A stretch of DNA of 64,000 nucleotides from Haliclona indistincta (taxonomy: Eukaryota; Porifera; Demospongiae; Haplosclerida; Chalinidae): contig OZ024787.1 of assembly GCA_964017065.1 (NCBI GenBank), forward strand, positions 4,847,538 to 4,911,537, in the 5' to 3' direction. The stretch's first letter is position 1; each line of letters starts with the position of its first letter. Shown here piece after piece: positions 31,395 through 57,707 of this stretch. Made by a program: the position numbers and the translations under genes. The notes under the pieces are model-generated. The model made no database searches and was not told where the DNA came from. It saw only the letters and a list, made by a program, of their open reading frames with translations.

Positions 31395-34300
31395 GGGTGT
31401 GTACATGTTATGTGCTATGATCCTCACCTGCTATTTCTCTGTGTTCATTATCTACCAGTTTGGGTGCTAGTACCATGGGTTGTGTACCAAAGTAACCGGT
31501 AGTGGCGCCGACAATGAGGATCAGTATCACGGCCCAGATGAGGGGGAAGGGTATGAGAGGGTGGGAAGGAGATGGTGTGACACTGAGCACCATAAGAGGT
31601 ACCAGGAGATAGCGACAGACAGAGATTATGAGCAGGTGGGTGGGTTTCCACTGGAAGGGAAGCAGTGCTACCCACTGCAGGGAAAAAGATATTTATAAGG
31701 ACTTAAATTAGGTGCCAAATTTAAACAATGAGGCACAGACAATAAATTATTTAGAATTACAAGCCTAGGCATGTCAGAATCCCTAGCTGCAGAATTCTGC
31801 TGCATGCAGATCAACGGTCCGCTCATCTCTTCACGCTTGAAAACGCACAATACCACAGTGTGAAGAGTTCCGTGCTTACTGGCATCTCAGTTCCAGCGTC
31901 TGATGCAGTTGGCTACCTCTACGTAATACCTGGGCACTACCAGAAAAAACCCTCAGCAGTTATAATAGCACACATGTAGCGCACATTAACTAATACATAG
32001 CAATGATCACAAGGTTTACTGTCCATTCTTTAGTAAAACTAATTGTTTTGATAATCATTCGATGGCTCTTACCAATTGTTAACCCTCGGCGCATGCGCGA
32101 GGGTTACGGTACTTGGTTTGTCATTCGTTCGTTCTGTCCATCGAGCTGCAGAGACCATCGCTCACTTCTGTAACTCGGTAAAGGTATGAACAGGCTTAGC
32201 ACGACAATGGCTTGCAATGTGACTCGTGGATTTTGCTAAAGTGCTTTCGTTCTCGAGTTATGTATGGCTGGCTCACCTTGACGGCCATCTTGGACCTCTC
32301 TGACTACAAATGCACCAATTGTTGACTATCTAGGTACTTGTAGATTCCATCTAAACAGCAGGAAAGCTCTGAGTGTGCGTAGATATCAGCCTACAGCTAG
32401 CAATGGCTACCTACTCACGTACTTGTTCATGCATGGTCACGCCCACATGACACGCCTAGATGGTGATCAGCATTTTGCTGTCTTCTGGTTAGCAGTTGCA
32501 ATAATAAATACAGCCTATAAGCTAAGCAGGTTGGCACTAGTTGTGAATTCCTGCTGCGATCCCCAACTAGAGAGCTTAGACGCCGAGGGTTTGTGAAAGG
32601 CGTTCATTGTGTTTGGTAACAGCACTATCCAATAGATGATCAGGCAGTTAGTTTTGATTTTGTCATGTGTAGTGCACAAAGAATTTTACATGCAAACTAG
32701 TACATTCAATAAGTAAGGGCGGGGCTCAACTAGTTTGCACGTGCACTGTTCTAATTCTCGGGAACATTGGGACGACAAACGCACCCCATGACAGATAGAT
32801 AACCACAAAGTTTCCGTGCATGTGGGACATTGTCACGATTAATGTAGAGCTCGCTCAGGCTCACCCTAATAAAAATTATACTATTTTCTCTGTTGATAGT
32901 TGCCAAGTCTTTACAAGCAGTACGAAGATCATTTGTTTAAGTCCAAGTTGGGAGCTTGTTTTATTTTTGCTTTTTGAAAAAAAAAACGCCCAAGTGCTCA
33001 ATAGAGGAAATACATTTCATGAACATTAATTTTCTCTCTGCTGTGATTTTGAGGCTGTTTCTGGATAGTATGTTTTGCTTAATATTACATTATTACTGGA
33101 GGTCATTATTACTGCTCATGAATTTAACCAGTATCACATGCTGTAAGTTGTGAATATCATCTGTGATGAAGTATTACAAAAGTCAAAACTATATCAAATT
33201 CATGGCAGTGGCTGTTATCTATTCCTGTATGTATGTAGGCAACTGTATGTAGGCAACTGTATGTAGGTATGAATTCGTGATTTTAGTGTAAATTTCTCAC
33301 TCTGCTGATGAAGTCACTTGTGTTGAAGGCCAGCACAAGTATCACCGGAGACCAGTCTGATATATTGCAGTTCTGTACTTGTGATGTTATTCCAGGAAAC
33401 ACCAGCAAGGTGACCTTGAATACTATGAACACAGTCAGCAGCAGTTTCCACAGCTTCACTATCATTCTGACCCTCACTGTTATACCATCTGTGACAAAAA
33501 GGGAATCGTAACATCCCGTTTTAGTTACAAAAACATCAGAGTGTTGCTTTTGACACAGCTATTCTCTCTCTTTTTACCAATTAATCTTTTTGTTACTGTC
33601 TTTTGTGTGACATCATTTTGGATCAGCTCAGCTGACTCATCCTCGCTGTTCATACTGTTACTGGTTACAAATTCTCTCTTGAGGCGTGTGGAGACTGCAC
33701 CCTAGGAGAATTAATGATTCAAATAAAAACCAGCAATGTTACACTATAAAGTTTAGCACACATGGAACACATATCAAGCATGAAAACATTTGTGGGTGGG
33801 CACGAACCACACATAAAATTCTGGTCGTCTGGACTTAATGCTTACTTTACCTGAATAGTTGCTGTTCTGAATAGTTTTACATGGAATACATAAATTATTA
33901 TGAGTGAAAACTTACCTGGATAGTTGCTTTTTCTGCTTGAAATTTCTTCATATGATAGGTGACAAACGGTGAAAATCTCAGAAACACCTGACACCCGATA
34001 CACAGCAAAATGAACAGTAGTGAAATGATGAAGAAGGCTATTGCTCCAAATCGTTCATTTGCAACCGAGGCCTTAGTGATGACGCGACTGATAGCGACCG
34101 TCATCCCAGCTGCACTCTCTCCCGCCATTATAGCCTGTGTGTACCACTTGCCGGGAAGAACTCCCGCCAAACCATATATACTGGACTGCTGAACTGAGAA
34201 AGAAAAACCTTCATCCCAGAAATAATAATGTGAAACTATCTAGCAGCTGTTTCCCTCCACACTGCTATATAGTGTAAGAGTGAGTAAAATAACAAGTTTG

Positions 34301-35120
34301 TCTTGTGTCTGGTATACAACTAATCACTGTGTACAAACTGGCTAGGCAATGTGACGAAAACACACACGACACAAAATACATGTGTACAGGTGGATTTGGG
34401 CACTTTAAAACAGTGTTTTCCATATGCATAAACGATTCAGTCATGCATAAGTACAAACAAGTTCAATCAGGACCGTCGTCTGGTTCAATACAATTTTCTC
34501 AAAAAATTATTGTGGTTTTCTCGGGATTTAGTCCTATATTTTTATTATCGTCGAGTCATGCAACATGCACACATTATGTTTCATGGTGACATACCTCCGG
34601 AACCTGACCCGACAAGTATCACACCTGCTAGGGTGAGGGAGAAGCCCGCTGGTATTGCTATAGTGCAGTTGTGTATCCCAATGTCCAGGAGGGGTATGGC
34701 TACTAGAACGATAACGAACATGACGTTACCGAAACCGATCCTGACGTGTAACGGAAGGAGATTCACTGTCGCTATGGTGAACCCCATAGCCGCGAGTGTG
34801 ACCACTAGATAGGTGACCGGTATGGCTACTTCAGGATTGTATGGACGATATAGAAAGAGAAAATAGTCCATGGCAGACACGAGACTGTTCCATGGAAACA
34901 GGACTCCCATCCCGACCAGAAACAGGGCTATGTACACGAGAAAGAAGCGATCCTTGGGCGCCACAGAAGGCAAGTGGAGGTGTCCATTGCTGGAATACTC
35001 GCCATCATCTGTTGTGATTTCTTCGCTCTGTTGGCTGACATCGTACGAAGTTACATCGCGATCGTCTTCTGTCTCGGACTCCATTGTGTTTTGGAGGCGT
35101 GGCTTTGGAGACACACCCAT
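30718..35120 (-). CDS. Equilibrative nucleoside/monoamine transporter, ENT4/PMAT-like
   Basis: Six exons, 34595-35120, 33916-34193, 33578-33701, 33301-33488, 31428-31674 and 30718-30878, give 507 aa in perfect phase. An acidic N-terminal tail precedes TM1, which carries the ENT signature FLVGMGVLFPWNSLVSAMDYF. GSGSG..QQSSIYGLAG and YTQAIMAGESAAG are ENT family motifs. A hydrophilic central loop (about 268-315) is followed by the second half. The segment NTSDFISRWVALLPFQWKPTHLLIISVCRYL and the later GYFGTQPMVLAPKLV resemble ENT4 more than ENT1-3. ENT4 moves monoamines, organic cations and adenosine across the plasma membrane. The ATG at 35084 is an alternative start. Starts of this gene and the WD-repeat gene are 81 bp apart. 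Confidence 0.88.
30879..31024 (-). repeat. CT/CCCT tract at the last ENT4-like acceptor
   Basis: On the coding strand about 145 bp of (CT)n and (TCCC)n run straight into the ccctccag acceptor of the last exon (30718-30878). Confidence 0.85.
31358..31392 (+). repeat. (CA)n microsatellite in ENT4-like intron 5
   Basis: A dinucleotide run of about 35 bp just downstream of the donor of exon 31428-31674 on the transcript. Confidence 0.8.
32083..32594. mobile_element. Possible element with AACCCTCGGCG termini in ENT4-like intron 4
   Basis: An AACCCTCGGCG motif at 32083 (itself in a small palindrome with GCGCATGCGC) is inverted at about 32581-32592 (CGCCGAGGGTTT). About 510 bp lie between. The arms are short and no target duplication is clear. 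Confidence 0.35.
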
Positions 35121-35201
35121 AATTTAAAACGAGCTCCGCCCTAACTCTTGCAGCTTGCAGACGTGAGAAAGTTCAAACAGCTCTTCTGACACAGCAGGAA
35201 G
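35121..35201. promoter_or_regulatory. Very compact divergent promoter, ENT4-like / WD-repeat gene
   Basis: Only 81 bp separate the two start codons. The region must include both transcription starts unless the ENT4-like gene uses the ATG at 35084. There is no obvious TATA element. Confidence 0.5.
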
Positions 35202-48688
<13,487 letters not shown>

Positions 48689-48876
48689 ACACATATACAA
48701 CATTGTGTAGTGATAAAACTTGAAAAGGACTTTAGTCTGTCATTACATTTTGTAATTTCCGGTGCACTTATGTGATAACATACAACGGGTTGTAAGCCGC
48801 GTGTCTAGTCTGGGAGTTGAAATAGGAGCGGTTGCATTCCCAGAGCTTGCTACTACAACGGCTGTAATTGTTAGAG

Positions 48877-51800
48877 ATGAAAGCTGCAGCGTTCTTTGTC
48901 ACTGTGTTCGCTTACGCGTCGATTGCTCTGTCCTTGTCACAAAGTGAGTACGTCTCCATTTTGATTTCATGTTTAGCGACCCTGTTTCTGCAGGCGATGC
49001 TCGATTAGACTGCAGTGTTCAAGGCGATTTGCTCGCCTCTTTAGGCAGATCAAAAGGACCACTAAGTAATGTCCAAAGATCGTGCAATGGAAGGATCGTC
49101 GTGGAGACGCGAGTAGACTCGCGAGTGCTGGAGTTGAAGCTCGTGGGGCAGCGAGATTGCACCAACAAGACCTACCAAGTGGAGCTCGAGGGCTCAGTGA
49201 AAGTGAGTGAATGCTTGCATGGTGGAATAGTTTCATGGATGCCGCGTGTTGTTGTGCAGGTGGTCGTGGGTGAGAGGGGCTGCTCTACAGCCATACACAA
49301 GCGAGGAAGGCGCCTCGTGATAACCCGTAGATCTGGAGTCTGTTTTGACAACATTCGTGTACTCAGTTGTAAGAATGCACGCACTGAGAGGCGCCCACAC
49401 TTATCCAGACGATGGCTGCCCAGCCACAACAAACAATCCACAAGAGGTGAGCCCAGTGTATTGGTTTGTTGACAGATACCAGGAGTGATGTTGTCACTGG
49501 GAAATTGATATTACCACCAGAGTGTGTGTTGTTTTGATTTCGCTAGTGCTGATCGGGGACACTGCATAACAAACACTTCATTCAATAAATGTTTTGTATA
49601 GCCGCGCTAAACTGCACTGTACAGTTGAATTATAACCCTCTCAATTCCAGACGACACCTACACACAGTGATTTACTGTAGTGTCCGCCTCGTCACTCGCC
49701 TATAGTTGTCTCAAAGTTGCTGTTTTTGCACATGATGGCCGGTTTACCAATTTTCTAGCCGCAGCACATGTTATTTGCCCTCCTGCATTGGGATATTGAC
49801 AGCATTTATAATTAGCGATATGAGTTATTGTAGGAACTTTCCTTATTCAGGATACAGGTGTAGCAATTATGTTAGACGGCGCCTAGAATGATGTAGAACT
49901 ACACGTGCGAGTAGCGCCATCCTTGAATGACTGCAAAAGTTCCAAAAATGTTGTAAACAGCTATCACTATCCTTCAACTCTTAGCCTACTTAATACTAAC
50001 TTACAACTAACACCTACTTTCGATCATTACTGACGTCATTAATATCAACTAGCACAATATCTGTCACAATCATCTATAGTTCTGCACATTAACTGTTTGT
50101 TTTTCTGTCTATAGGAATCGTTTTTCTGTCTATAGGAATCAGCACTGTGGTCACAGGGGCTGGTAGCTTGCTGCTGTACGCTGGACTCGTATTGGTGATC
50201 GCCATCGCCTCAGTGACAAGCCTAATAGGGTGAGTGATCTTGCTGTAGTCATGAACTAACAGAGGATGCTTGCAATTTTGAGTAAACAACCACAAACATT
50301 ATCTGCAACAATGATTCATTGCTCGCAGTTTCAATATTATTGCACTCTGAACGTTAACCTCGTCATGACAATGTCTAAACAGCTAGTTTTTAAATTAGCA
50401 GAGAGCATTCAGAGGTCGTGCAATAACCATTAGGGGCTGTCATTAGCCGGTTAGCATTTCCTTTCTGAATTCATATGATAACTGTATTAGGAATAATATT
50501 ATGTGCAAGCTATTTTCCTTAATGTACATGAAAGTATTTGTTATAAGAGTTACTAAAGGTACTAACCCTTTGTGTTCCCATGCAGATGCTGCCTTGCTAA
50601 ATCAGGCAGAGCAGAAGTGACTCAGGAGAAGCCTGCTTTACCAGTTGACAGCGACCGCAAGAGCAGCAAGAGCAATAGTCTATCATCAAGGTGAGCTAGG
50701 GGCCTGCACACCTAGCAGATGGTGGTTTCTGCTTCAGTTGTCTCAATTGTAATAGCATTGCAATTGGTTGTGTCAACATAATGATAAGATTTGCTGACTG
50801 ATAGCAACAATTAAATTACAATACTCACACTATCAGTAGAGCTGTAGACTAAATTTGTACTTACTACATTGAGCATAATAGAAGCTGGGGCCTAAACAGG
50901 TGGGTGCACTTTTGAACTAAGTTATTGGAAAGCACCCTCTATCTGTATATACATGTCTTGTGTTTGCATAAGCACCTTCATATGTAGTATAAGCTATTTC
51001 AACTGTTAAGTCTATCTTTTTTGTCAAAAACTGTGACATTACTGTTTTGTTTTCTGTAGTTGTGAGAAGGAGAAGTACAATCAGTATTTACTGGATCCAC
51101 CATTTTGTGAGGATCCTTCACCTTACTCGTGCGGGCCCTCTCCATCTCCTTCAACCTGCTCCTCTCAATCATCATCCCCTCCCATCAGTAAGCTACTCAT
51201 AGGTACACTCCCTCGTCATTTACTGTACTATTCTACAATAGCAGAAAGTTTCGGCACTAAAGCGTCCTATTTGAGCGATTCTGGTATCGAAGGAGCCAGA
51301 CATTATCTAGCGAATAGAGAGCTCCCGAAACCTGAAGATGCTGGAGTTGAAGTGGATGCCATACCATCTCCAGTTGCAAAACCAGAAGAAACAGACAATG
51401 GACAGCACATTTATTTCAAACTCGACGGGTTCCAGCCTACATGTGCCTTGGAACTTAGGCAAGAAGATGAGGAAGACAGCCAAGAAGAGACTAATCTAGA
51501 CCTTGTTGGCGGAGCAAGGAATTCCTTAATTCAGAGTCAGTGTTTAGTTATGAATGTTTGACGACACGCATGATTGAGATGACATGCATGTTTGTGCATG
51601 CCTTTAATTGTTTCACGTGTGTTTGTTTGACTCAGTGGGCGTGGTCTTTGATTTACATTCCTCTTCTGTTTACAGAGCCTAGGAAATATTTCGTACTTGA
51701 AGTGACCGAGAATGGTCCTAAAATGCGAGAGTCGATTGACGATGATGTCACAACAGGTAATTGCCACATACACGTCAATCAAGAAACATTCCCTGTTGAC

Positions 51801-53900
51801 TTTAATCCAATTGTTTGTTAGCCAACAAGCTGTTTGAACCTCCTCACGAAGATGAGCCTCAAATATGCTCTGTATGCAAACAGCTGGTGCACAGCAAACA
51901 AGGTACACTAAAAATTCATTCTCCTCGCTTGTGATACTGACGGCACTGCCCTTTTCTTTGTCAGATTCTCTCTATTTGGTCATACTTCCCGACGAAGGAT
52001 CCAGTGAACACAAGCTTCCGTTTCCTCAAGCTACTTGTCCTCTTCCATCTCACTCGGCTAATGTGTGCTATCAGAGCCACGAGGGAGATGCCCCAGAGGA
52101 ACCACAACAAGATGGAGTAGATAAAACTGAACAATGTGAGTAGTCAGTCGTACACAGAAGCATTGTATAAGTGTGTCAATGTTACTACTCTTTCTGTATT
52201 GTAGCCGAACCACATGAGGAAGATAAACCTGAGCAGATTTACTACAGTCTTGACGTGCCGCCTCCCGTGGTGTGTATGCAGTGTGTATACAGTACAGGTT
52301 AGTTTGTGATTCACAGCAATGCAGAGTGTGCCAATAACATGCTATTCAACACCTCAATAGAAGAAGAACCGTTATACAACGAAGTCGATGAACCCCTGAT
52401 CGGTGAGTAGGCGAATTTGTCAACATTCGCGAATTGCTGTTGGTCTCAAAACACCGAGTTATTGATTTTTTCTCCTGCAGATCCAATTTACGAGAAAATC
52501 AAGATTGCTAATGCGAGACAAGATACAACTGTCAGTCACTCCTCTTCACACACATACGCCAGTGTTCCAAGCATTGATCACGGCCAGTCGGAAGAAGGTC
52601 AGCAATCAACTTTTGTGAACAACCCTGAAACGAGGACGCTTTATATTTGTCCTCATTTAAGGGGTGTTTATGTGTAGAACACAATAGGATTCTGTATACC
52701 TCTCTTATAAGGACAGTGCATGGGTGTCCAAGTCTTTTTGATTCTGTGCTGCTGTTTGTGAATTCTCAGTCGTAGAATGCAAAATAATATCTGTGTAGTC
52801 CGGTATTCACCAACCCCTCTTTGCCAGTGATTTGCTCAGAAACCACCATAGTTGTACTACGAACATGAGATATTTCTTGTAGTTATCCACAATTTGATTA
52901 ATTTCGATGTTTTGATAGACCTCTTGCTATGACAAGATTGTAGGCTTTGGTATAATCAGTATTGCATTGTCCTAATGATACCTTACATCCTGATTACATT
53001 ATATATGGGTTCAATGGATAATATTATTCCACAGATAAACTTCTGGTGCCACCTCGAAGTCTAGCATTGCAGCGAGATGCGAGAGAAGCCAGCGAAGACT
53101 ATGCCAGCATACCGTCCTCTCCCATTTACTCACAGCCAGAACTCAAACCACATGTCGATATCTATGATGTCGTCTGCAGCCTCAGACACAAGATGAAGCT
53201 ACGACGACAGCAATCACAGCAGCAGCAGCAGCACTCTCGCTCATCCTCACCCGACCCTCCTCCTCCTTCTCCTCCTTCTCCTCCAGTTCGTGACAGCTCT
53301 CTACACACCACTCGAAGCCGAACAGCTACTGTTGACCGACCTTTTGTAGTAGCTCAGAGAAAAAGAACAGGTTCGTACCTAATGATGAATCTAGACAGTA
53401 TATGGCAGCATCAACAAGCTAACCGGTATGCACCAGTGTCTATTGGAAAGCAGACATTAACGAAAACACCTAGTAGAGAAGCCTACCCAATGAGAGAAAC
53501 ACAAAAGCGAATGTTTGAATACTTTAAACTGCAGCAACAACACGCAGAAGAGCTGCCAACAGTGTCTGACTACGAGGTGCCTGTCCGTTGCACGATACCT
53601 GCTGCACCTCAGGAAAAGATCCCACCACCTCTCCTACTGCAGAAGCTCATTCGTCAGTCTGCCGTAGACAGCCAGTTGCACGAATCATCGAAAAAACTGT
53701 TTAGACATACTTCGAGTGAGCCCTGCCTTCTGAGTGCTGACAAAGAAAACAGCTTTGACGTTTTGCACAAAGAACAGCTATCTCCTCCCAGCTCCCCTTC
53801 CTCAGACATTGGTGACCAACAAGCAACCACCACCTCATATGACTACCCAGCATCTCCAAACAAATCACCATTGAAACGCATGTCTTATCCATTCCTTTAA
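48877..53900 (+). CDS. Single-pass receptor-like protein with multi-tyrosine cassette tail
   Basis: Fourteen exons give 848 aa: 48877-48943, 48994-49202, 49260-49446, 50136-50229, 50586-50690, 51060-51202 (alternative donor 51187), 51245-51535, 51676-51756, 51822-51902, 51965-52135, 52205-52297, 52361-52402, 52481-52597, 53035-53900. Signal peptide about 1-22. The ectodomain of about 135 residues has six Cys spaced as three possible pairs and no family I recognise. TM is encoded by the fourth exon (GAGSLLLYAGLVLVIAIASV), followed by juxtamembrane CC. The tail of about 640 residues contains YFKL, YFVL, YLVI, YYSL, YNEV, YEKI, YASV, YASI, YDVV and YEVP motifs plus polyGln and PPPPSPPSPP. These look like SH2 (ITIM/ITSM-like) and SH3 docking sites. 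Exons 7-13 all start and end in phase 1. The ligand is unknown. Confidence 0.76.
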
Positions 53901-54035
53901 GTACCAACTCGACTGTCTATCATTCTGTGCGTGTGTACCAAAACATGTATATTATTTCATATCAATATTTTTATGTATCATTGTGTAAATGTTATAACAT
54001 TTATAAAACTGGTAAAAAAATTTATAATTCAAATT

Positions 54036-55633
54036 CTAACTCGTGGCTTTTAGCACAGAAGCAGGCAGTTCTACATCGATTTCTTCTTCAATTTCACTAT
54101 CCTGTAGTAACGACAACAAACTACAAGTAAAACAGTTTCCGAGAACTGTTATTGATGGTAAGTGATACACATGTGTGCTGCGTTGCTTACATTAGCAGCA
54201 CCTTGCTGAGTTTGAGGATCCTTCACAATTGACACTTTCTGATAAGAACAAACATGTGTACAGTGTAAATAAATGTTTTTGCACGTTGACTGCATTGTCA
54301 ATGCATGCTTTTCTTACTTTTGTCGTTGCTGGTGGTTCTGACAGAGGAGGTAGGTGTGGTGTCTGTGTGATGTGCATTTCAGTTGGAAGTGTTCGTGATC
54401 GACGAGTATAATGTTGCTAAAAAGAAAAAAATATTTTTGTGAACAATCAAGATTCCAGCATAGTCTGAACATCATCTGTACTATGACTTTTGTGCTTTTT
54501 ATTAAAAATCTTACGGGTATTGGAGGCAGGACTGATAAGTGCTTGCTAAGCGACTTGTGGTGTCTGAAGTCACTCTCCTAAAATGATAGAGAGAGATAGG
54601 TTTGTAAGGCACAATCACTGCATTAAACATACCCAGGTCTTGACGCTGTACTGTGGTTTTGCATCCTGTATTCTCCTCAAAAGTGTCTGTACACAACAGT
54701 ATGTTTTAATAATTATATTATCTTGTAATCAATCAGTTGAGTGGTTTGATGTAAGTTCAATATTTTAGTAAATTTTTGTGTTAACATGTTTAACAGTTTT
54801 TTGTAAATTAGTCTAGTGGTTCAGACTGTGATATTGAATTGTCTGCAGAACGTTCTAGTTGCACATGTTCAGTTCTGTATTTAAGGAGTGTGTGTTTCTG
54901 TTGAGTTCATGCTTGTCTCGTTTTGCTTTATTTATTGCTGCTGCTGTAATCTATTCTTGTTGAGTTTTTGGTTATCAACTCATGTGTTAAACCACGAAAC
55001 GCTGCATCCACAGATACCACAGAGAATACTCACTGATACATACACAGCCAACACACCACATGTGTAATACTTCAGCGACTGTGTGCACAGCACATAATAT
55101 ATGTACCTGATTTGCTTTCATCACTAGCTCATTTTCGTGCTGCTTTTTGACAAAATTGAGACTAAAAGAAACAAAATATTTACTATTGTTATTTGTTTAG
55201 ACTAGTAATATTCACCTTCTCTTTGGCTGCCATTCCATATTGCGATGATCAACTCTACCAGTGGTATGTAAGATTTGATTCATTCGTCCCAGCAACTGGC
55301 GATTGTGCTGGTCGATGAGGGCCTGCCTATCGCGCAGAATCTATAAGCCCAAGAGCAGTGAAACTGGATGTGTTAGGCAGTACCGTGCTCCACTCACCTG
55401 TGCTCGGCGTACGTTCTGCCTGATGTGGACGAAATCGTGGGGAGGCTTGTTGTCAAGGGAAGATTTGACTCCGCGTAGCTGCATGGAAAAAAGGGGCGGG
55501 GCTGAGCTAGCTTGCTGCAAGCAGACAGATAAAAGCCTACTTTTTGATGATGAGCTTGTAGCCGTTTCTCGTCCCACTTTCTCTCCAGCAAGCGGTTACA
55601 GGAAGGTAGTGTGGTCTTGTTGCAATAAGCCAT
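54036..55633 (-). CDS. CFAP97-domain protein (CFAP97D1/hemingway-like)
   Basis: Eight exons give 209 aa in phase: 55541-55633, 55398-55478, 55216-55340, 55107-55161, 54515-54577, 54318-54416, 54191-54238, 54036-54101. The N-terminus holds an RKWDEKRLQAH helix, then KPPHDFVHIRQNVRRAQ and RQALIDQHNRQLLGRM, which match the KPP...H..K..K..E and E....L...N..L..R pattern of the CFAP97 domain. The C-terminal half is Pro/Ser-rich and ends acidic (EIEEEIDVELP). Family members are small coiled proteins needed for sperm-flagellum and cilium axonemes. The stop lies 135 bp past the stop of the convergent receptor gene. The last two exons have no family match and rest on splice signals and phase only. Confidence 0.72.
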
Positions 55634-56050
55634 GCTGTACTTTCTTCGTCTGCAAAATGCTTCTTCAGCTTGTCAAGGCACAAGGCTGTGATTTTGGATA
55701 ACTCACTACTTGTGCGCTTGTCAGTACAGCTTCAAGGCTTACGCAGCACACTAAGCAGAATGATGTAGCACAGGGTTGCTATAGAAACAGTATTTAAGTC
55801 CCTAAAAATGAATAAACAAAGTTCTCGTGAATAATTTTATATCAGCGCGCAATCATTGATACAAAAATGTAGGTGTCATGTTACAAAAATATTTGTGGTG
55901 TTACATCTACTGCGCAAATTACTCAGATACTCCCCAAATTAAATTCAGATACTTCCCAAATTAAATTTTCCAAGAATCGTGGGAGAATAGAAGCTACATA
56001 ACCCCCGCACCGATCATTTTGCAGCAGAATACACGGCAGTGGAGTAAGTT

Positions 56051-57508
56051 ATGCATCGAGTCGTAGCGATCATCACAGTGTTTTTTGTGGCTATTGCTGC
56101 TGGTCAAGAACCAGCCGCCACATGCGACCAACTAACTCGCCTTGGTATTGCAGATGACATGATAGAATCCAATCGTGTGAACACCTCTCCGCCGGACATT
56201 GATGTATTCTCATCGTTGTGGTGTGAGAACGAAACCAATCATGCTGCAGAAGGCATGATCTACTTCAACGTGACTCTTGCCAGACCAATGGTTGTGTATG
56301 GTATAAGCTCCAGAGGAGACTGTAGAACATCGTTTGTGAAGAAATTCACTGTTTCCTACATCAGTAATCAGGACAGTCGATCGATAACTGAGATTCCAAT
56401 GGTGAGTATGCAGTGCACACAGTCAATCACTCAGTTTGCTGTCTGTTTTCTTGGTTGTGCAGAATTTTACAGCCGATGGTTCTTCTCCGGTGTATTTCTT
56501 TCTCACTCCAATGATAACAGATACTCTCAAGTTCACTATTGTCAATGTAAGTACGGACTCCTCCGGTCAGTACTGCTGGCACCTGGACATATTTGTGTGC
56601 AACACCACCACTTCGAATTCATCACCTACCAGTCTACTTATAGCCGGAGTGATCATACTCATCATCGGTTTCATTCTAATCAGTGGTGCAGTTATACTGG
56701 TCATTTTCTTTGTGTTGCGCTTCCAAAGAAGACAAAAGTGAGTGATAGTATTACTGGTTTAGGCGAAATAGTGTATCCATGATAATTATGTGCTATTGGC
56801 TCTTCTTAGGCTCATTGGTTCTCTTGTTTGTTGCACAGGACTCCTCCAGATGCCTCACTGACCAAGTCCATTCTTGAGGAGAGTGTGGGAAAGACAAATT
56901 CTGAGAACTCTAACAACCACCAGCATTCCAGAGACGGGTCAGAGAGATTGATCTTAATTGTCAAATTATCCATGCAAATAACTTAGTGCATCACAATATC
57001 AACTCACATACTTTTCATGCCTACAAGCAGGTCTCCTGCTATACTAGAGAACATAGCAAATCACTGCATTGCAGATTTTACATGATAATCTCCCTTTTAC
57101 ACCAGAGCAAAAACACCTGATGGCGACTATGAATGTGTACCGGAATTGAGCCGTGGAAGTTCAAAGTATGACTATGTTCATACTGAACCACGATATTTGC
57201 CCAAGAATCCTGACTCTGGTATAAGGCTGTCTGCAAATTTATCATACAGTGGAATTCATAATGTCAAAATAAACGAAGATGCACCAGAAATAGAGATACA
57301 AACATCTCGTAATCCTTCATACAGCAGTCGAGCTGCACTGACTACTAATGCAGACCGACTGCAGCCAAAACCTCGTGGTCGCGGTGGTAAGAAGGGAAGC
57401 AGATTCAAAAGAGTTCTCTGTTCTTGGCTGAAGCGAGATCAACCAACTGTGCCCTGTCCAGAGGGGATCAAGGAAGAAACAATTGTTGAAGAGTCTCACT
57501 ACATCTGA
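56051..57508 (+). CDS. Type I membrane protein, discoidin-like ectodomain, Tyr-rich tail
   Basis: Four exons, 56051-56401, 56463-56737, 56839-56937 and 57106-57508, give 375 aa. Signal peptide about 1-18. The ectodomain (about 24-170) resembles an F5/8 type C (discoidin) fold: an early Cys, then an aromatic/Cys LWCENET, MVVYGISSRGDC and VKKFTVSYISN, and a closing DIFVCN. It has several N-glycosylation sites. TM is about 175-203 (LLIAGVIILIIGFILISGAV), followed by RFQRRQK. The tail of about 170 residues includes YECV, YDYV, YLPK, YSGI and a C-terminal SHYI. The discoidin assignment is by pattern only. It stands as a second receptor with phosphotyrosine-type motifs beside the cassette receptor, but the two show no sequence similarity I can see. 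Confidence 0.7.
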
Positions 57509-57707
57509 ACTTGATCACTAAACATTAATCATTGAACATTTGATCATTCAGTCTCACATAATTAGTCAATATGCATTCACCCATTTTCATCTGACTGTTC
57601 CTCTCATTATTATTGTCTTTGTTTTAAACTGTGACTAGAGCTGTGCCCATGTCAGCGGGAATTAGCCACACCTTTTCTAGTTAAAAAAGGGCGAAGATGT
57701 TGTGGTT

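Noticed and set aside
31871..31937. Possible extra ENT4-like exon between splice-like signals
   Set aside because: Every phase-compatible reading either meets a stop or shifts the frame. Joining the flanking exons directly restores the ENT4 segment perfectly.
48969..49472. Single uninterrupted 167-codon open frame as the gene itself
   Set aside because: It reads through an intron (49203-49259) and lacks the signal-peptide exon at 48877. The spliced model keeps phase to the membrane exon.
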